DNA of 32,354 nucleotides, from contig JABYQB010000001.1 in NCBI GenBank assembly GCA_024648785.1, positions 118,696 through 151,049 on the forward strand. Reading direction: 5' to 3'. The notes beneath the pieces are model-generated. The model saw nothing but the letters and a program-made list of their open reading frames with translations. It ran no database searches and was not told the origin of the DNA. The translations under genes and the position numbers were made by a program. Positions 1 through 9,898 of the stretch are shown piece after piece; position 1 is the stretch's first letter, and each line of letters opens with the position of its first letter. This stretch comes from Candidatus Westeberhardia cardiocondylae (GTDB lineage: Bacteria > Pseudomonadota > Gammaproteobacteria > Enterobacterales > Enterobacteriaceae).

Positions 1-1
1 G

Positions 2-148
2 GGTACAGGATATGCCTATCATAGAGATAGGGCTAATTATCGTAATAGTCGTTCTTTAAAAAATAAATCTAGGATTAGTGTTGATGAAGCTTCTGCAAAT
101 TTGACTAAATTATTAAATGTTGAATTAGGTGGAAATGATAAAAGATAG
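2..148 (+). CDS. C-terminal fragment of an unidentified protein
   Basis: A reading frame is open from the window edge to TAG at 146-148 and gives 48 residues. It contains a basic, Tyr/Asn/Arg-rich stretch (YHRDRANYRNSR) followed by a more helical acidic/aliphatic tail (SVDEASANLTKLLNVEL). Codon use is less T-rich than the following spacer, which supports a real gene end. I could not match it to a known family: the usual neighbours of enterobacterial rRNA operons (murI, hemG, gmhB, clpB, purD) do not fit from memory. The start lies outside the window. Confidence 0.55.
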   Translation, partial: GTGYAYHRDRANYRNSRSLKNKSRISVDEASANLTKLLNVELGGNDKR

Positions 149-470
149 ATATTTTATTTTTTATTTTGTAAATTTATGAATATAGTTTTAATATATTTAT
201 TTTGATATTTTTAGTTATTTATATGATTTTGTTATTTGTATTTGAATTGTTTTGTATTTTTATATGTTATAAATTGTTATAGTTAAATATTTATAGTTAA
301 TATTATAACTTATAAAGTTTAAATTATTGTGTATATTTGTTTAACTTAAATAATTAAATATTATTTTTATTGATTTGTATTTATTTTAGTATTAAATTAC
401 TGGTTTTTAATAGTTAATTGTTTTATATTTTTAATATTTAATATTTTGTATTTAAAATTGTTTATTTATC
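149..470. other. AT-rich spacer, no gene recognised
   Basis: This stretch between the partial gene and the rRNA promoter is almost entirely A and T with many stops in all frames. I see no gene, tRNA or clear hairpin in it. It may contain upstream activating sequence for the rRNA promoter, but nothing specific can be pointed to. Confidence 0.6.
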
Positions 471-499
471 TTGACTATTATATTAAAGGATTTTATTAT
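471..499 (+). promoter_or_regulatory. Probable sigma-70 promoter of the 16S rRNA locus
   Basis: TTGACT at 471-476 is followed after 17 bp by TATTAT at 494-499, a near-consensus sigma-70 promoter with ideal spacing. It lies about 100 bp upstream of boxA and about 230 bp upstream of mature 16S, a sensible leader distance. A competing -10, TATAAT at 497-502, would need a 20-bp spacer and is less likely. No GC-rich discriminator is visible, so stringent control of the E. coli type may be weakened (inference). Confidence 0.6.
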
Positions 500-599
500 A
501 ATAATTAGTATTATTTTTTTATGTTTTTTTAAATGTATTTACTTATTGTTAAGTATTGCAATTTTTAAAATTTTTAAATAATTTTTACTAAAAAGTTTT

Positions 600-611
600 T
601 GCTCTTGAATA
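600..611 (+). promoter_or_regulatory. boxA antitermination element in the rRNA leader
   Basis: The sequence TGCTCTTGAATA matches the E. coli rrn leader boxA (TGCTCTTTAACA) in its first seven bases, and the flanking AATTTAT also follows the E. coli leader. In E. coli boxA recruits NusB/S10 and the rRNA antitermination complex. Its survival in AT-degraded surroundings suggests selection on rRNA antitermination. Confidence 0.75.
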
Positions 612-623
612 ATTTATTAAGTT

Positions 624-638
624 GTCTATGTGGGCACT
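624..638 (+). other. 5' arm of the 16S precursor processing stem (RNase III type)
   Basis: The sequence GTCTATGTGGGCACT corresponds to the conserved CTGTGTGGGCACT part of the E. coli 16S leader. The last eight bases (631-638) are exactly complementary to AGTGCCCA at 2352-2359 downstream of 16S, and GTCTATG (624-630) can pair with the CATATAGAC region at 2374-2382 across bulges. Together they would loop out pre-16S rRNA as a substrate for RNase III. Confidence 0.7.
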
Positions 639-730
639 CATAAAGGCGATTTGTTTTATGTCTCAAAGAGTGAACAGGATAAAATATATTTTTGAAATAA
701 CCAGTTTGATTTTTTTGAGCAATGAGGTTT

Positions 731-2303
<1,573 letters not shown>

Positions 2304-2351
2304 TATATTAATAAAAAAATTATAAAGGAAAAAAGTATTCGTTTTTTTTGA

Positions 2352-2382
2352 AGTGCCCATATTTATATTTAAACATATAGAC
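2352..2382 (+). other. 3' arm of the 16S precursor processing stem
   Basis: AGTGCCCA at 2352-2359 is the exact reverse complement of 631-638 in the leader. CATATAGAC at 2374-2382 can extend the pairing with 624-630 through bulges. The position about 50 nt after the mature 16S end matches the RNase III stem of E. coli rrn transcripts. Confidence 0.65.
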
Positions 2383-2417
2383 TTCTTATGACATATTTTG
2401 TTTTTAGTTTAACGAGA

Positions 2418-2491
2418 AGGCTTGTAGCTCAGTTGGTTAGAGCGCACCCTTGATAAGGGTGAGGTCAGTGGTTCAAATCCACTCAGGCCTA
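2418..2491 (+). tRNA. tRNA-Ile, anticodon GAU
   Basis: The gene folds as a full cloverleaf: acceptor AGGCTTG/CAGGCCT, D-arm with AGCTCAGTTGGTTAGAGC, anticodon loop TTGATAA, and T-arm AGTGG-TTCAAAT-CCACT, with discriminator A at 2491. It sits in the 16S spacer position typical of enterobacterial rRNA operons. The following bases are TTA, so the CCA tail is not encoded and must be added by tRNA nucleotidyltransferase. Confidence 0.97.
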
Positions 2492-2568
2492 TTAGTGTAA
2501 ATGTAAAAAATTTTTGAATAATTTTATAGGATGTTATTTTTTTTATTTATTTGTATTTTTTAAATTCG

Positions 2569-2643
2569 GGGGCTATAGCTCAATTTTGGTAGAGCGCCTG
2601 TTTTGCACACAGGGGGTTAGCGGTTCGATTCCGCTTAGCTCCA
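2569..2643 (+). tRNA. tRNA-Ala, anticodon UGC
   Basis: The acceptor stem GGGGCTA/TAGCTCC (one G-U pair), anticodon loop TTTGCAC and T-arm AGCGG-TTCGATT-CCGCT match E. coli tRNA-Ala(UGC). The D loop (AATTTTGGTA) is two bases longer than in E. coli but keeps the GG pair. Discriminator A is at 2643 and CCA is not encoded. It follows tRNA-Ile by 77 bp, the standard Ile-Ala spacer pair, but no 23S gene follows; the next gene is valS on the other strand. Confidence 0.96.
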
Positions 2644-2834
2644 ATTTTTTGTTATTTTTGCATATTTTTTGCTATGTTTATATATTTTTAATTTTTGTAA
2701 TTATTAAAAATATTATGTTTTATGTTTTTATATATTCTCTTTGTTTTATTTTTGTGTTTGATTATAAAATAATTATATTTTTTAAATATAGAAATCTATT
2801 AAAGTTTATTATTTATTAAATAAGTTTTAGTATT

Positions 2835-5699
2835 TTATATGTTTGATAAAATTTTGTATTGTTTTAATAGTTTGTCTTTTTGTTTTTTGTATAATTTTAA
2901 TTTTGTATTTTCATGTTCTATAATTTTTTTTGGTGCATTGTTAGAAAATTCTGTTGTTTCTAGTATTTTAGATATGTGATTAATTTTTTCTTCTATTTTT
3001 TTTATTTGTTTTTTAATTCTATTTATTTCGATATTTTTGTTTATTATATTTGATGATATAGGAATGAAAAGTTCAGTATTATCTATCAATTGTATAATTG
3101 ATAATTTTGGTGCTTCTTCATTGTATTTTAATAATGTAATATCACTTATTTTTGCTAGTTTTTTTATGTAAAAAAAATTTTCATTTATTCTTTTTTTTAT
3201 TTCTTTAGTTGGATTTTTTATAAATAGTTTTAGTGGGGTGTGTAATGGTATATTTATTTCTGATCGTATATTTCGAATTGCTGTAATATTTTTTTTTATC
3301 CATTCTGTATTTTTATATTCTGAAATATTTTTATTTTTTTTATTATATTTTGGAAAATTTTGTAACATTATTGTTTTACCATTTATATTTGCTGTTTTTC
3401 TAATTTTTGTCCAAATTTTTTCTGTTATAAATGGTATAATTGGATGAAGAAGACGTAATAGTATTTCTAGTACTGTGATTAAAGTGTGTCTTGTTCCTCT
3501 TAGTTCTTGTTCATTTCCATATTTAATTGTTATTTTTGTAAATTCTAGATACCAATTGCAAAATTGATTCCAAGTAAATTCATATAATGCATTTGAAGCT
3601 AAATCAAATCTGTAATGATTTAATTTATATTTAAAGAATTTAATTAATTTATTAATTTTTGTGATAACCCAAAGATCTGTTATAGAATATATTTTTTTTT
3701 CTTTATTAAAACCACAGTCTTTGTTGATTGTATGAATTATAACAAATTTACTAGCATTCCATAATTTGTTACAAAAATTTTTATATTTTTCTAATTTTTT
3801 TATGTCCCAATGAATATCATTATGTGTTGATGCTAATGAAGTTAGTGTAAAACGTAATGTGTCAGCTCCATACGATTTTATACCATTTGGAAATTGTTTT
3901 ATTGTATATTTTTTTATTTTTTCATCAGATTCTTTGAATGATTTATTGTTGATACGTTTTTTTATTAAGTTATGTAATGAAATTCCATCTATGATATCTA
4001 AAGGATCTATTATATTACCTTTTGATTTGGACATTTTTTTACCTTTTTCATCTCTTATTAATCCAGTAATGTATATTTTTTTAAATGGTATTTCTGGTTT
4101 TTTTTGTTTATCTTTTATTAAATATGTAGTTAACATTATCATTCTAGATATCCAAAAAAATATAATATCAAATCCACTTATTATTATATTTGTTGGATGA
4201 AAATGTCTTAGAGTATTTGTATTCTTTGGCCATCCTAAACTAGAGAATGTCCATAATCCTGAAGAAAACCATGTATCTAGTACATCATTATCTTGTTTTA
4301 GTTGAAAATCTTTTGTTAAATTGTATTGTTTTCTAATATATTTTTCGTTGTATCCTATATATTTTTTATTTTTATTATCATACCAAATTGGTATTTTATG
4401 CCCCCACCATAATTGTCTTGAAATACACCAATCTTTAATATTTTTCATCCAATTAAAATATATATTTTCATATTTTTTAGATATAAATTTTATTTTTTTT
4501 TCTTTAATAGTTTTTATTGCTGTTTTTGCTAATGATGTAGTACGTAAGTACCACTGATTGGTAATCATTGGTTCAATAATAGTATTTGTTTTATTGCTGT
4601 ATGGTATTGTTAATTTATGTTGTTTTTCTTTTACTATTAATCCTAATTTATTTAAATGTTTAATAACTAATTTTCTTGCAGAAATACGATCTAATCCTTG
4701 AAATATTTTTGGAATTTCATAATTTGATTTTTTGTTATTTTTATTTAATATTTTTGGTTTTTTTCTAATTTTACCATTTTTTGTAAATATATTTACTATT
4801 GGTAAATTATGTTTTTTTCCTATATCATAATCATTAAAATCATGTGCTGGAGTAATTTTTATACAACCTGTTCCTTGTTCAATTTTTGTGTATTCGTCTT
4901 CTATAATAGGAATTGTTCTTTTTGTTAGTGGTAATAAAGCAGATTTTCCAATGAAGTTTTTATATCTTGAGTCTTTTGGGTTTATTGCTATTCCTGTATC
5001 TCCAAAAATTGTTTCTGGTCTTGTAGTTGATACTATTATATATTCATCTGAATTTTGTGTATTTTCTTTCTTAATTGGGTATCTTAAATACCATATTTTT
5101 CCTTGTTCTTTTTTATGTTCTATTTCTAAATCTGAAATTGCTGTTTTTAGTTTTGTATCCCAATTTACTATTTTTTTATCTTGATAAATTAATTTATTTT
5201 TATATAATTGAATAAATGCTTCTTTTACTGCATATGAAGATTTTTTGTCCATAGTAAATCTTTCTTTTTCCCAATTTACAGAGTTTCCTAATCTTCGTAT
5301 TTGTTTTGAAATTATTAAATGTGATTTTTTTTTCCATTTCCATGCTTCATTTAATAATTCTTTTGTTGTGTATTTGTTTTTTGTTTTTTTTTGTTCTTGA
5401 AAAATTTTATTTTCTACTAATATTTGTGTAGCAATTCCTGCATGGTCTATACCAGGTTGCCATAAGGTATTTTTTCCTTGCATTCTATTATATCTAATTA
5501 ATATGTCCATGATTGTTTGTTGAAATGCATGTCCTATATGTAAATTTCCTGTTATGTTTGGAGGTGGCATAATAATGCAATATTTATTTTTTTTAGTGTT
5601 GTTTATTTTAAAATAACCTTGTTTTTCCCAATGTTGATATATGTTTTTTTCTATTTTTGTTGGAATGTATATTGTATTTAAATATTTTGTTTTTTTCAT
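2835..5699 (-). CDS. valS: Valyl-tRNA synthetase
   Basis: This is the cytoplasmic class Ia synthetase that charges tRNA-Val. The 954 residues match the E. coli enzyme (951) from end to end. Visible landmarks are the HIGH signature at residues 54-57 after PPPNITGNL, the CP1 editing domain with TTRPET (225-230) and KITPAHDFND (281-290), WCISRQLWWGH (424-434), DTWFSSGLWT (475-484), KMSKS at 555-559, and a Lys/Glu-rich C-terminal coiled-coil arm from about residue 890. It starts at ATG 5699 with the family's usual short leader. The protein is very rich in Lys, Asn and Ile, typical of minus-strand genes here. It lies 188 bp downstream of pepA on the same strand; in E. coli the order is pepA-holC-valS, and holC is absent. 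The adjacent tRNA-Ala gene is convergent. Confidence 0.99.
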   Translation of the reverse strand: MKKTKYLNTIYIPTKIEKNIYQHWEKQGYFKINNTKKNKYCIIMPPPNITGNLHIGHAFQQTIMDILIRYNRMQGKNTLWQPGIDHAGIATQILVENKIFQEQKKTKNKYTTKELLNEAWKWKKKSHLIISKQIRRLGNSVNWEKERFTMDKKSSYAVKEAFIQLYKNKLIYQDKKIVNWDTKLKTAISDLEIEHKKEQGKIWYLRYPIKKENTQNSDEYIIVSTTRPETIFGDTGIAINPKDSRYKNFIGKSALLPLTKRTIPIIEDEYTKIEQGTGCIKITPAHDFNDYDIGKKHNLPIVNIFTKNGKIRKKPKILNKNNKKSNYEIPKIFQGLDRISARKLVIKHLNKLGLIVKEKQHKLTIPYSNKTNTIIEPMITNQWYLRTTSLAKTAIKTIKEKKIKFISKKYENIYFNWMKNIKDWCISRQLWWGHKIPIWYDNKNKKYIGYNEKYIRKQYNLTKDFQLKQDNDVLDTWFSSGLWTFSSLGWPKNTNTLRHFHPTNIIISGFDIIFFWISRMIMLTTYLIKDKQKKPEIPFKKIYITGLIRDEKGKKMSKSKGNIIDPLDIIDGISLHNLIKKRINNKSFKESDEKIKKYTIKQFPNGIKSYGADTLRFTLTSLASTHNDIHWDIKKLEKYKNFCNKLWNASKFVIIHTINKDCGFNKEKKIYSITDLWVITKINKLIKFFKYKLNHYRFDLASNALYEFTWNQFCNWYLEFTKITIKYGNEQELRGTRHTLITVLEILLRLLHPIIPFITEKIWTKIRKTANINGKTIMLQNFPKYNKKNKNISEYKNTEWIKKNITAIRNIRSEINIPLHTPLKLFIKNPTKEIKKRINENFFYIKKLAKISDITLLKYNEEAPKLSIIQLIDNTELFIPISSNIINKNIEINRIKKQIKKIEEKINHISKILETTEFSNNAPKKIIEHENTKLKLYKKQKDKLLKQYKILSNI

Positions 5700-5887
5700 T
5701 TTTATGTTTGTTTTTGTTTTATTATTTTGAATTTATTTTTATATCGTTAAATTTTGTTTAAATATTTAAAAATTATTATATATATTGAATAAATTATATT
5801 TTAATTTATTAAATTTCATTATTTGATTATATGTGATAATGAAAATTTTATTTATATTTATAATATATATTGTGTTAGTATTGTTTG

Positions 5888-7399
5888 TTATTTTTTTGTT
5901 TTTTGTGATGATATATTTAATAAAAATTGTGATAGCATTTGTATTGGTTTTCCTGTAGCACCTTGTTCCTTATTAAAGGCTGTTCCAGCAATATCCAAAT
6001 GTGCCCATTTATATTTTTTTGTAAAATATGAAAGAAAATATCCAGCTGTTATTGTACCACCTGCATATCCACCAATGTTTTTTATGTCTGCAAAATTTGA
6101 TACTAATTGTTTTTCGAATTCTTTTCCTAGAGGTAACTGCCATATTTTATCCCCAGTTTGTTTTGAAGCTTTTTTTAATTCATATGTTAAAAATTTGTTA
6201 TTAGAAATTAGACCAGTATAATGATGACCTAAGGCAATTATACATGATCCTGTTAATGTTGCGATGTCGATTACGAATTTAGGATTAAATTTTTCTACAT
6301 ATGTTAGAACATCACATAAAATTAATCTTCCTTCTGCATCAGTGTTTAATATTTCTACAGTTTTTCCTGATAAAGTTGTAATAATATCGCTTGGTTTATA
6401 TGATTTTCCATCTACTGAATTTTCACATGTAGCTAATATTCCAATTATGTTTAATGGTAGATTTAGTTTTATTATTATATTCATTAGCCCAAGTATTGTT
6501 GCTGCCCCACACATGTCATATTTCATTTCGTTCATATGTTGAGAATTTTTTATACATAAACCACCTGTATCGAACGTTACTCCTTTTCCTATTAAAACAA
6601 TTGGTGTTGATGTATTATCTATTTTTCCATAATATTTAATTAGTATCATGTATGGTTTATTAAGTGACCCAGTTGATACTGATAAATATGAATTCATTCC
6701 TAATGTTTTCATTTCCTTTTTGTTAATTATTTTTAGTTTTATTTTTTTGTTATCTTTAAATTTATTTATTAATTTATATGATTGGTTTAATAAATATTTT
6801 GTATTGCATATGTTTGGTGGAAGGTTTCCTAGATCTTTAGTTATTTTAATTCCATTAGAAATTATTGTTCCATGTTGTATTGCTTTTTCTCCATAAATTT
6901 GTTCTTGTTTATTTTTAGCTTGAAATATTACTTGTTTTGTTATTTGTTTTTCTGTTTTTATATTTGTTTTAAATTTATTAAAAGTGTAAATAGATTCGTT
7001 TATGTTTTCTATGGTGTGTCGAACTTTCCAGTAAAAATTTTTATTATATATTTTGATTTTTGTTATGAGGAACATGGATTTTTTAAATCCTGTTTTATTT
7101 AATTCTAAAATAGTATTTTTTATAATATTTTTGTATTGATATGAATTTGTATTTTCTTTTTTTCCACATCCTATTAATAAAATTTTTTCAGATATTATAT
7201 TATTTACATGGTATAAAAGTAAAGTTTGTCCAATTTTTCCTTCTATTGAATCTTTTTGTAGTATTTTTTCAATATATCCATTACTTATTTTATTAAATTT
7301 TTCTGTTATAGGTGATAATTTTTTGTATTCAAATATTGGAAGAATAATACAGGAATATTTTTTGTTTTTTATGTTTTTTATTTCTATATTAAATTTCAT
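5888..7399 (-). CDS. pepA: Leucyl aminopeptidase (M17, PepA)
   Basis: This is a cytosolic hexameric metallo-aminopeptidase that removes N-terminal residues from peptides; in E. coli it also binds DNA as an accessory factor in Xer recombination and carAB regulation. Length is 503 residues, as in E. coli. The metal ligands are K272, D277, D295, D354 and E356, and the catalytic K284 and R358 are present, in GKGVTFDTGGLCIK, MKYDMCGAA and NTDAEGRLILCDVLTY. The N-terminal domain is complete but strongly Lys/Asn-enriched, so its DNA-binding role may not be kept (inference). pepA is the first gene of the pepA-valS pair. Upstream lies a divergent spacer of about 1 kb where E. coli has lptF. Confidence 0.98.
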   Translation of the reverse strand: MKFNIEIKNIKNKKYSCIILPIFEYKKLSPITEKFNKISNGYIEKILQKDSIEGKIGQTLLLYHVNNIISEKILLIGCGKKENTNSYQYKNIIKNTILELNKTGFKKSMFLITKIKIYNKNFYWKVRHTIENINESIYTFNKFKTNIKTEKQITKQVIFQAKNKQEQIYGEKAIQHGTIISNGIKITKDLGNLPPNICNTKYLLNQSYKLINKFKDNKKIKLKIINKKEMKTLGMNSYLSVSTGSLNKPYMILIKYYGKIDNTSTPIVLIGKGVTFDTGGLCIKNSQHMNEMKYDMCGAATILGLMNIIIKLNLPLNIIGILATCENSVDGKSYKPSDIITTLSGKTVEILNTDAEGRLILCDVLTYVEKFNPKFVIDIATLTGSCIIALGHHYTGLISNNKFLTYELKKASKQTGDKIWQLPLGKEFEKQLVSNFADIKNIGGYAGGTITAGYFLSYFTKKYKWAHLDIAGTAFNKEQGATGKPIQMLSQFLLNISSQKTKK

Positions 7400-8022
7400 A
7401 TGTCATTTTCCAATTTAGTTTTTATATTTTTAAATTTTTATTTCATGTAAGTTTTAATGTTATGTTTTATTCCAGAATTTTTATTGTTAAATTTTGCTAT
7501 ATATAAATTGAAATTAATTTTTATTTATAATATATGATAAATCCTTTTATTTTGCATGAGTTTTATTTAATAGTAAAGTGTTTGTTTCAATATAATTTTT
7601 ATTATTAAGTGTATTTAAATTTTTGTTTTCATGTTTTATATTTTTTTGTTATGTTTTATTGTAAATATTTTAATTTTATTATTTTTATTTTTTATTTTTT
7701 ATATTTTTAATATATTTTGATGTTGTGTTTTTGATTTCTACACATGTTATTTATAAAGTGTATATATTTTACTTAGGATTATTTTGTAATATAAAAATAT
7801 ATAATAAAATTCTAAATATAGAATGTATTTTATTGAATATGATTTTATTAAATAAAATTATTCTAATTTGTAATAAAATATGTTTATATAAATATTATAT
7901 TTATTATATTTATTTTAAAATATTATTTATATTTTATTATAAATTAATTGTGATTATTTGAAAATATTGTTATATTATGTTTTATTTGAAATTTTTATTT
8001 ATGTTTTATATTAAAACTTTTA

Positions 8023-8056
8023 AAAATATTTTACTTTTGTAAAAGTGAAATATTTT
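8023..8056. repeat. 16-bp inverted repeat (hairpin, possible orphan terminator)
   Basis: Arms 8023-8038 and 8041-8056 pair over 16 consecutive positions (15 Watson-Crick plus one T-G), with core ACTTTT-GT-AAAAGTG. The two-base centre means a real RNA hairpin would open a few pairs at the tip. It lies between divergently transcribed genes, where a terminator is not expected, so it may be left over from a deleted gene or have a regulatory role. Confidence 0.6.
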
Positions 8057-8085
8057 ATATTTTATGTTTAATTTATTATAAAATA

Positions 8086-8102
8086 AATGTTAGTATAACA
8101 TT
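8086..8102. repeat. Short inverted repeat AATGTTA-gta-TAACATT
   Basis: The arms are seven perfect complementary bases around a three-base centre. A copy with the same arms and a longer loop occurs at 28609-28631, in another divergent spacer. Short AT-rich dyads are expected by chance, so a role as an operator is only a possibility. Confidence 0.3.
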
Positions 8103-8213
8103 ATTACATTTATTATAGTTATTGTGCTTATGAGTTATTTTCATGAATTCATTTTGTAATTTTAAATTTATTTTATATATCAAATATATTATATGTGATT
8201 TTTATGATTTTTT

Positions 8214-8236
8214 TGTAATTAACATGTGTTATTACA
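8214..8236. repeat. Inverted repeat TGTAATTAACA-TG-TGTTATTACA
   Basis: The arms match over ten base pairs with one unpaired T in the left arm. It lies about 230 bp upstream of yggX, far enough to be either an operator-like dyad or part of a hairpin. No known enterobacterial operator fits it closely. Confidence 0.4.
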
Positions 8237-8467
8237 TTTGAAAATTATGTATTTTGTATTTTATAATAGTGATTTAAAATTTTTATTAAACATATTAATT
8301 TAATATTAATTATTATTTATTTATATTGGAAAGTAAAATGTTAGTTTTAATAATGATGTATTAATTATTTTGTTTTATAAAATTTTATATTTTTAATCAA
8401 AATTGTTTATATTAATATTATAAAATATATAATGTGTTGTTTTTTATTTAATGTTTTTGGTAAATTG

Positions 8468-8722
8468 ATGAAGAAAAAAAGAATTATTTATTGTGTATTT
8501 TTAAATAAAAAAGCTGAAGGTCAAGAATTTCAATTTTATCCTGGTAGGCTAGGTTCTAGGATTTATGAGCATATTTCTAAAGAAGCTTGGAATATTTGGA
8601 AAATTAAACAGACAATTTTGGTTAATGAGAATAATCTAAATATGTTAAAAATTAAAGATAGAAAATTATTAGAAAGAGAAATGGTAAAATTTTTTTTTAG
8701 TGGTAATAAGAATATTTATTAG
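8468..8722 (+). CDS. yggX: Fe(2+)-trafficking protein YggX
   Basis: This is a small cytosolic protein linked to protection of iron-sulfur clusters and Fe(II) handling. The 84-residue product aligns with E. coli YggX (91 residues): [45 protein letters not shown] and [11 protein letters not shown] all correspond, and the conserved N-terminal Cys is C9. The C-terminus is a few residues shorter than in E. coli. The frame is open from an ATG at 8432, but start 8468 (MKKKRIIYC) is chosen because it aligns with the family start and the 12 upstream residues are untypical. mltC follows after 72 bp, as in E. coli mutY-yggX-mltC; mutY is missing. Retention alongside erpA suggests iron-sulfur maintenance still matters. 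Confidence 0.93.
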   Translation: MKKKRIIYCVFLNKKAEGQEFQFYPGRLGSRIYEHISKEAWNIWKIKQTILVNENNLNMLKIKDRKLLEREMVKFFFSGNKNIY

Positions 8723-8794
8723 TAAATTTATATTTTTTAATCAATAATAATTTTAGACTGTAAAGAAATTTTAAAATAATTAAATACTTCAAGT

Positions 8795-9898
8795 ATGAAA
8801 GTTTGTTTTTTTTTTATTTTTTCAGTTTTATTATTATCTTCTTATATAGGTGATGATAAATATATTATTGATGATTCTTGTGTTAAAGATACTCATGTTT
8901 TTAATATTTTGATAAAACAATTTTCTCATAATATTGAAAATATTTGGGGTATTAATGAGATTTTACTTGTTGGATCTAAAGATTATGTAAGATATAGTAA
9001 TCAATATACTATTAGGAGTTATATTAATTTTTCTTCTGGAATTATTACAGTTGAAACAATTTCATCATTTAATTTGATTAAGAATTTACGTAAAGAAATT
9101 ATTAACATATTGTTGATGTGTGATGATAATGAAAGAAGAATAAATTCTTCAATAAATATTGATGATACTTATAATAAGTATAAGGAGCCTTTTTTGTATA
9201 ATCAAGTGTTGGATAGTGATAATAAACCTATTTTTTTTGAATGGCAAGCAGCTCGTTTTGCTGATTATTTATTAGAGACTTGTTTGAAATGTCGTGTGTC
9301 TTTTGGTTTTCGTAAGATTTGGTCAGTTAATATTCAATTAGTTCCAGGACATTTAAATGAACGAATTTATAAGTATTTGGATATTGTGCGTAAAGCTTCT
9401 GTTAGATATGGTGTAGATCAATCTTTGATTTTATCTATTATACAAATAGAGTCTAGTTTTAATCCTTATGCGATTAGTCATGCTGATGCATTAGGTTTGA
9501 TGCAAGTTGTTCGTCATAGTGCTGGTAGAGATGTATTTAAAATGGAAGGTAAGTGGGGTCAACCTAGTCGTGTGTATTTGCTTGATCCAGAAAATAATAT
9601 TAATGTTGGAACTGCTTATTTAGCTATGTTGCAGAGTATATATTTGAATGGAATTGTTGATCCTGTATCTCGTCGTTATGCAGTAATTACTGCTTATAAT
9701 AGTGGTGTGAGTAGTGTACTTAGTGTTTTTTCTAAAAATCATAATGAAGCATTTCAGGTTATAAATAGTATAAATTCTGATGAAGTTTTTCAAATTATTT
9801 ATCATAATCATCCTTCATTGGAATCTCGTCATTATTTATATAAAGTAAATAATTTTTTTAATGAAAATGATTATATTTTATCTATTGAATGTAAATAA
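8795..9898 (+). CDS. mltC: Membrane-bound lytic murein transglycosylase C (MltC)
   Basis: This enzyme cleaves the MurNAc-GlcNAc bond of peptidoglycan to give 1,6-anhydromuropeptides. Length is 367 residues (E. coli 359). The N-terminal MltC-specific domain (VKDTHVFNILIKQFSHNIEN, about 30-49) and the GH23 lysozyme-like domain (about 190-345) are complete, with catalytic E219 in QIESSFNPYA, GLMQVV at 234-239 and ITAYNSG at 298-304. A signal-like segment (residues 1-18) is present, but the lipobox is altered: E. coli LLISC reads LLLSS, so the lipidated Cys is missing. The protein may be periplasmic and soluble, or anchored by an uncleaved signal (inference). tRNA-Phe follows on the same strand; in E. 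coli nupG, speC and yqgA lie between mltC and pheV. Confidence 0.97.
   Translation: MKVCFFFIFSVLLLSSYIGDDKYIIDDSCVKDTHVFNILIKQFSHNIENIWGINEILLVGSKDYVRYSNQYTIRSYINFSSGIITVETISSFNLIKNLRKEIINILLMCDDNERRINSSINIDDTYNKYKEPFLYNQVLDSDNKPIFFEWQAARFADYLLETCLKCRVSFGFRKIWSVNIQLVPGHLNERIYKYLDIVRKASVRYGVDQSLILSIIQIESSFNPYAISHADALGLMQVVRHSAGRDVFKMEGKWGQPSRVYLLDPENNINVGTAYLAMLQSIYLNGIVDPVSRRYAVITAYNSGVSSVLSVFSKNHNEAFQVINSINSDEVFQIIYHNHPSLESRHYLYKVNNFFNENDYILSIECK

Larger units (their letters stand above)
7400..8467. other. Long divergent spacer with inverted repeats, no gene recognised
   Basis: This stretch of about 1.07 kb separates pepA (minus) from yggX (plus). It is almost pure A/T with abundant stops, and I cannot recognise a gene or a readable pseudogene. 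An open frame at 7725-7961 encodes only low-complexity Ile/Tyr/Leu sequence. Ancestral neighbours such as mutY (before yggX in E. coli) or lptF (beside pepA) may have decayed here, but no residue pattern supports either. The right half holds three inverted repeats (8023-8056, 8086-8102, 8214-8236). Confidence 0.6.

Noticed and set aside
2514-2819. Open frame of 101 codons across the tRNA-Ala region
   Set aside because: It reads straight through the tRNA-Ala gene and AT-rich spacer, and the product is low-complexity Phe/Ile/Tyr sequence.
2644-2834. Possible remnant of the 23S 5' end after tRNA-Ala
   Set aside because: No conserved 23S 5' leader or domain I sequence is recognisable in this AT-rich stretch.
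7725-7961. Open frame of 78 codons in the pepA-yggX spacer
   Set aside because: Composition is that of random AT-rich DNA (Ile, Tyr, Leu, Lys), with no start context, no family resemblance and no G at expected codon positions.
8432-8467. Upstream start for yggX adding 12 residues
   Set aside because: The added residues ([12 protein letters not shown]) have no family counterpart, and the ATG at 8468 aligns with the E. coli start.
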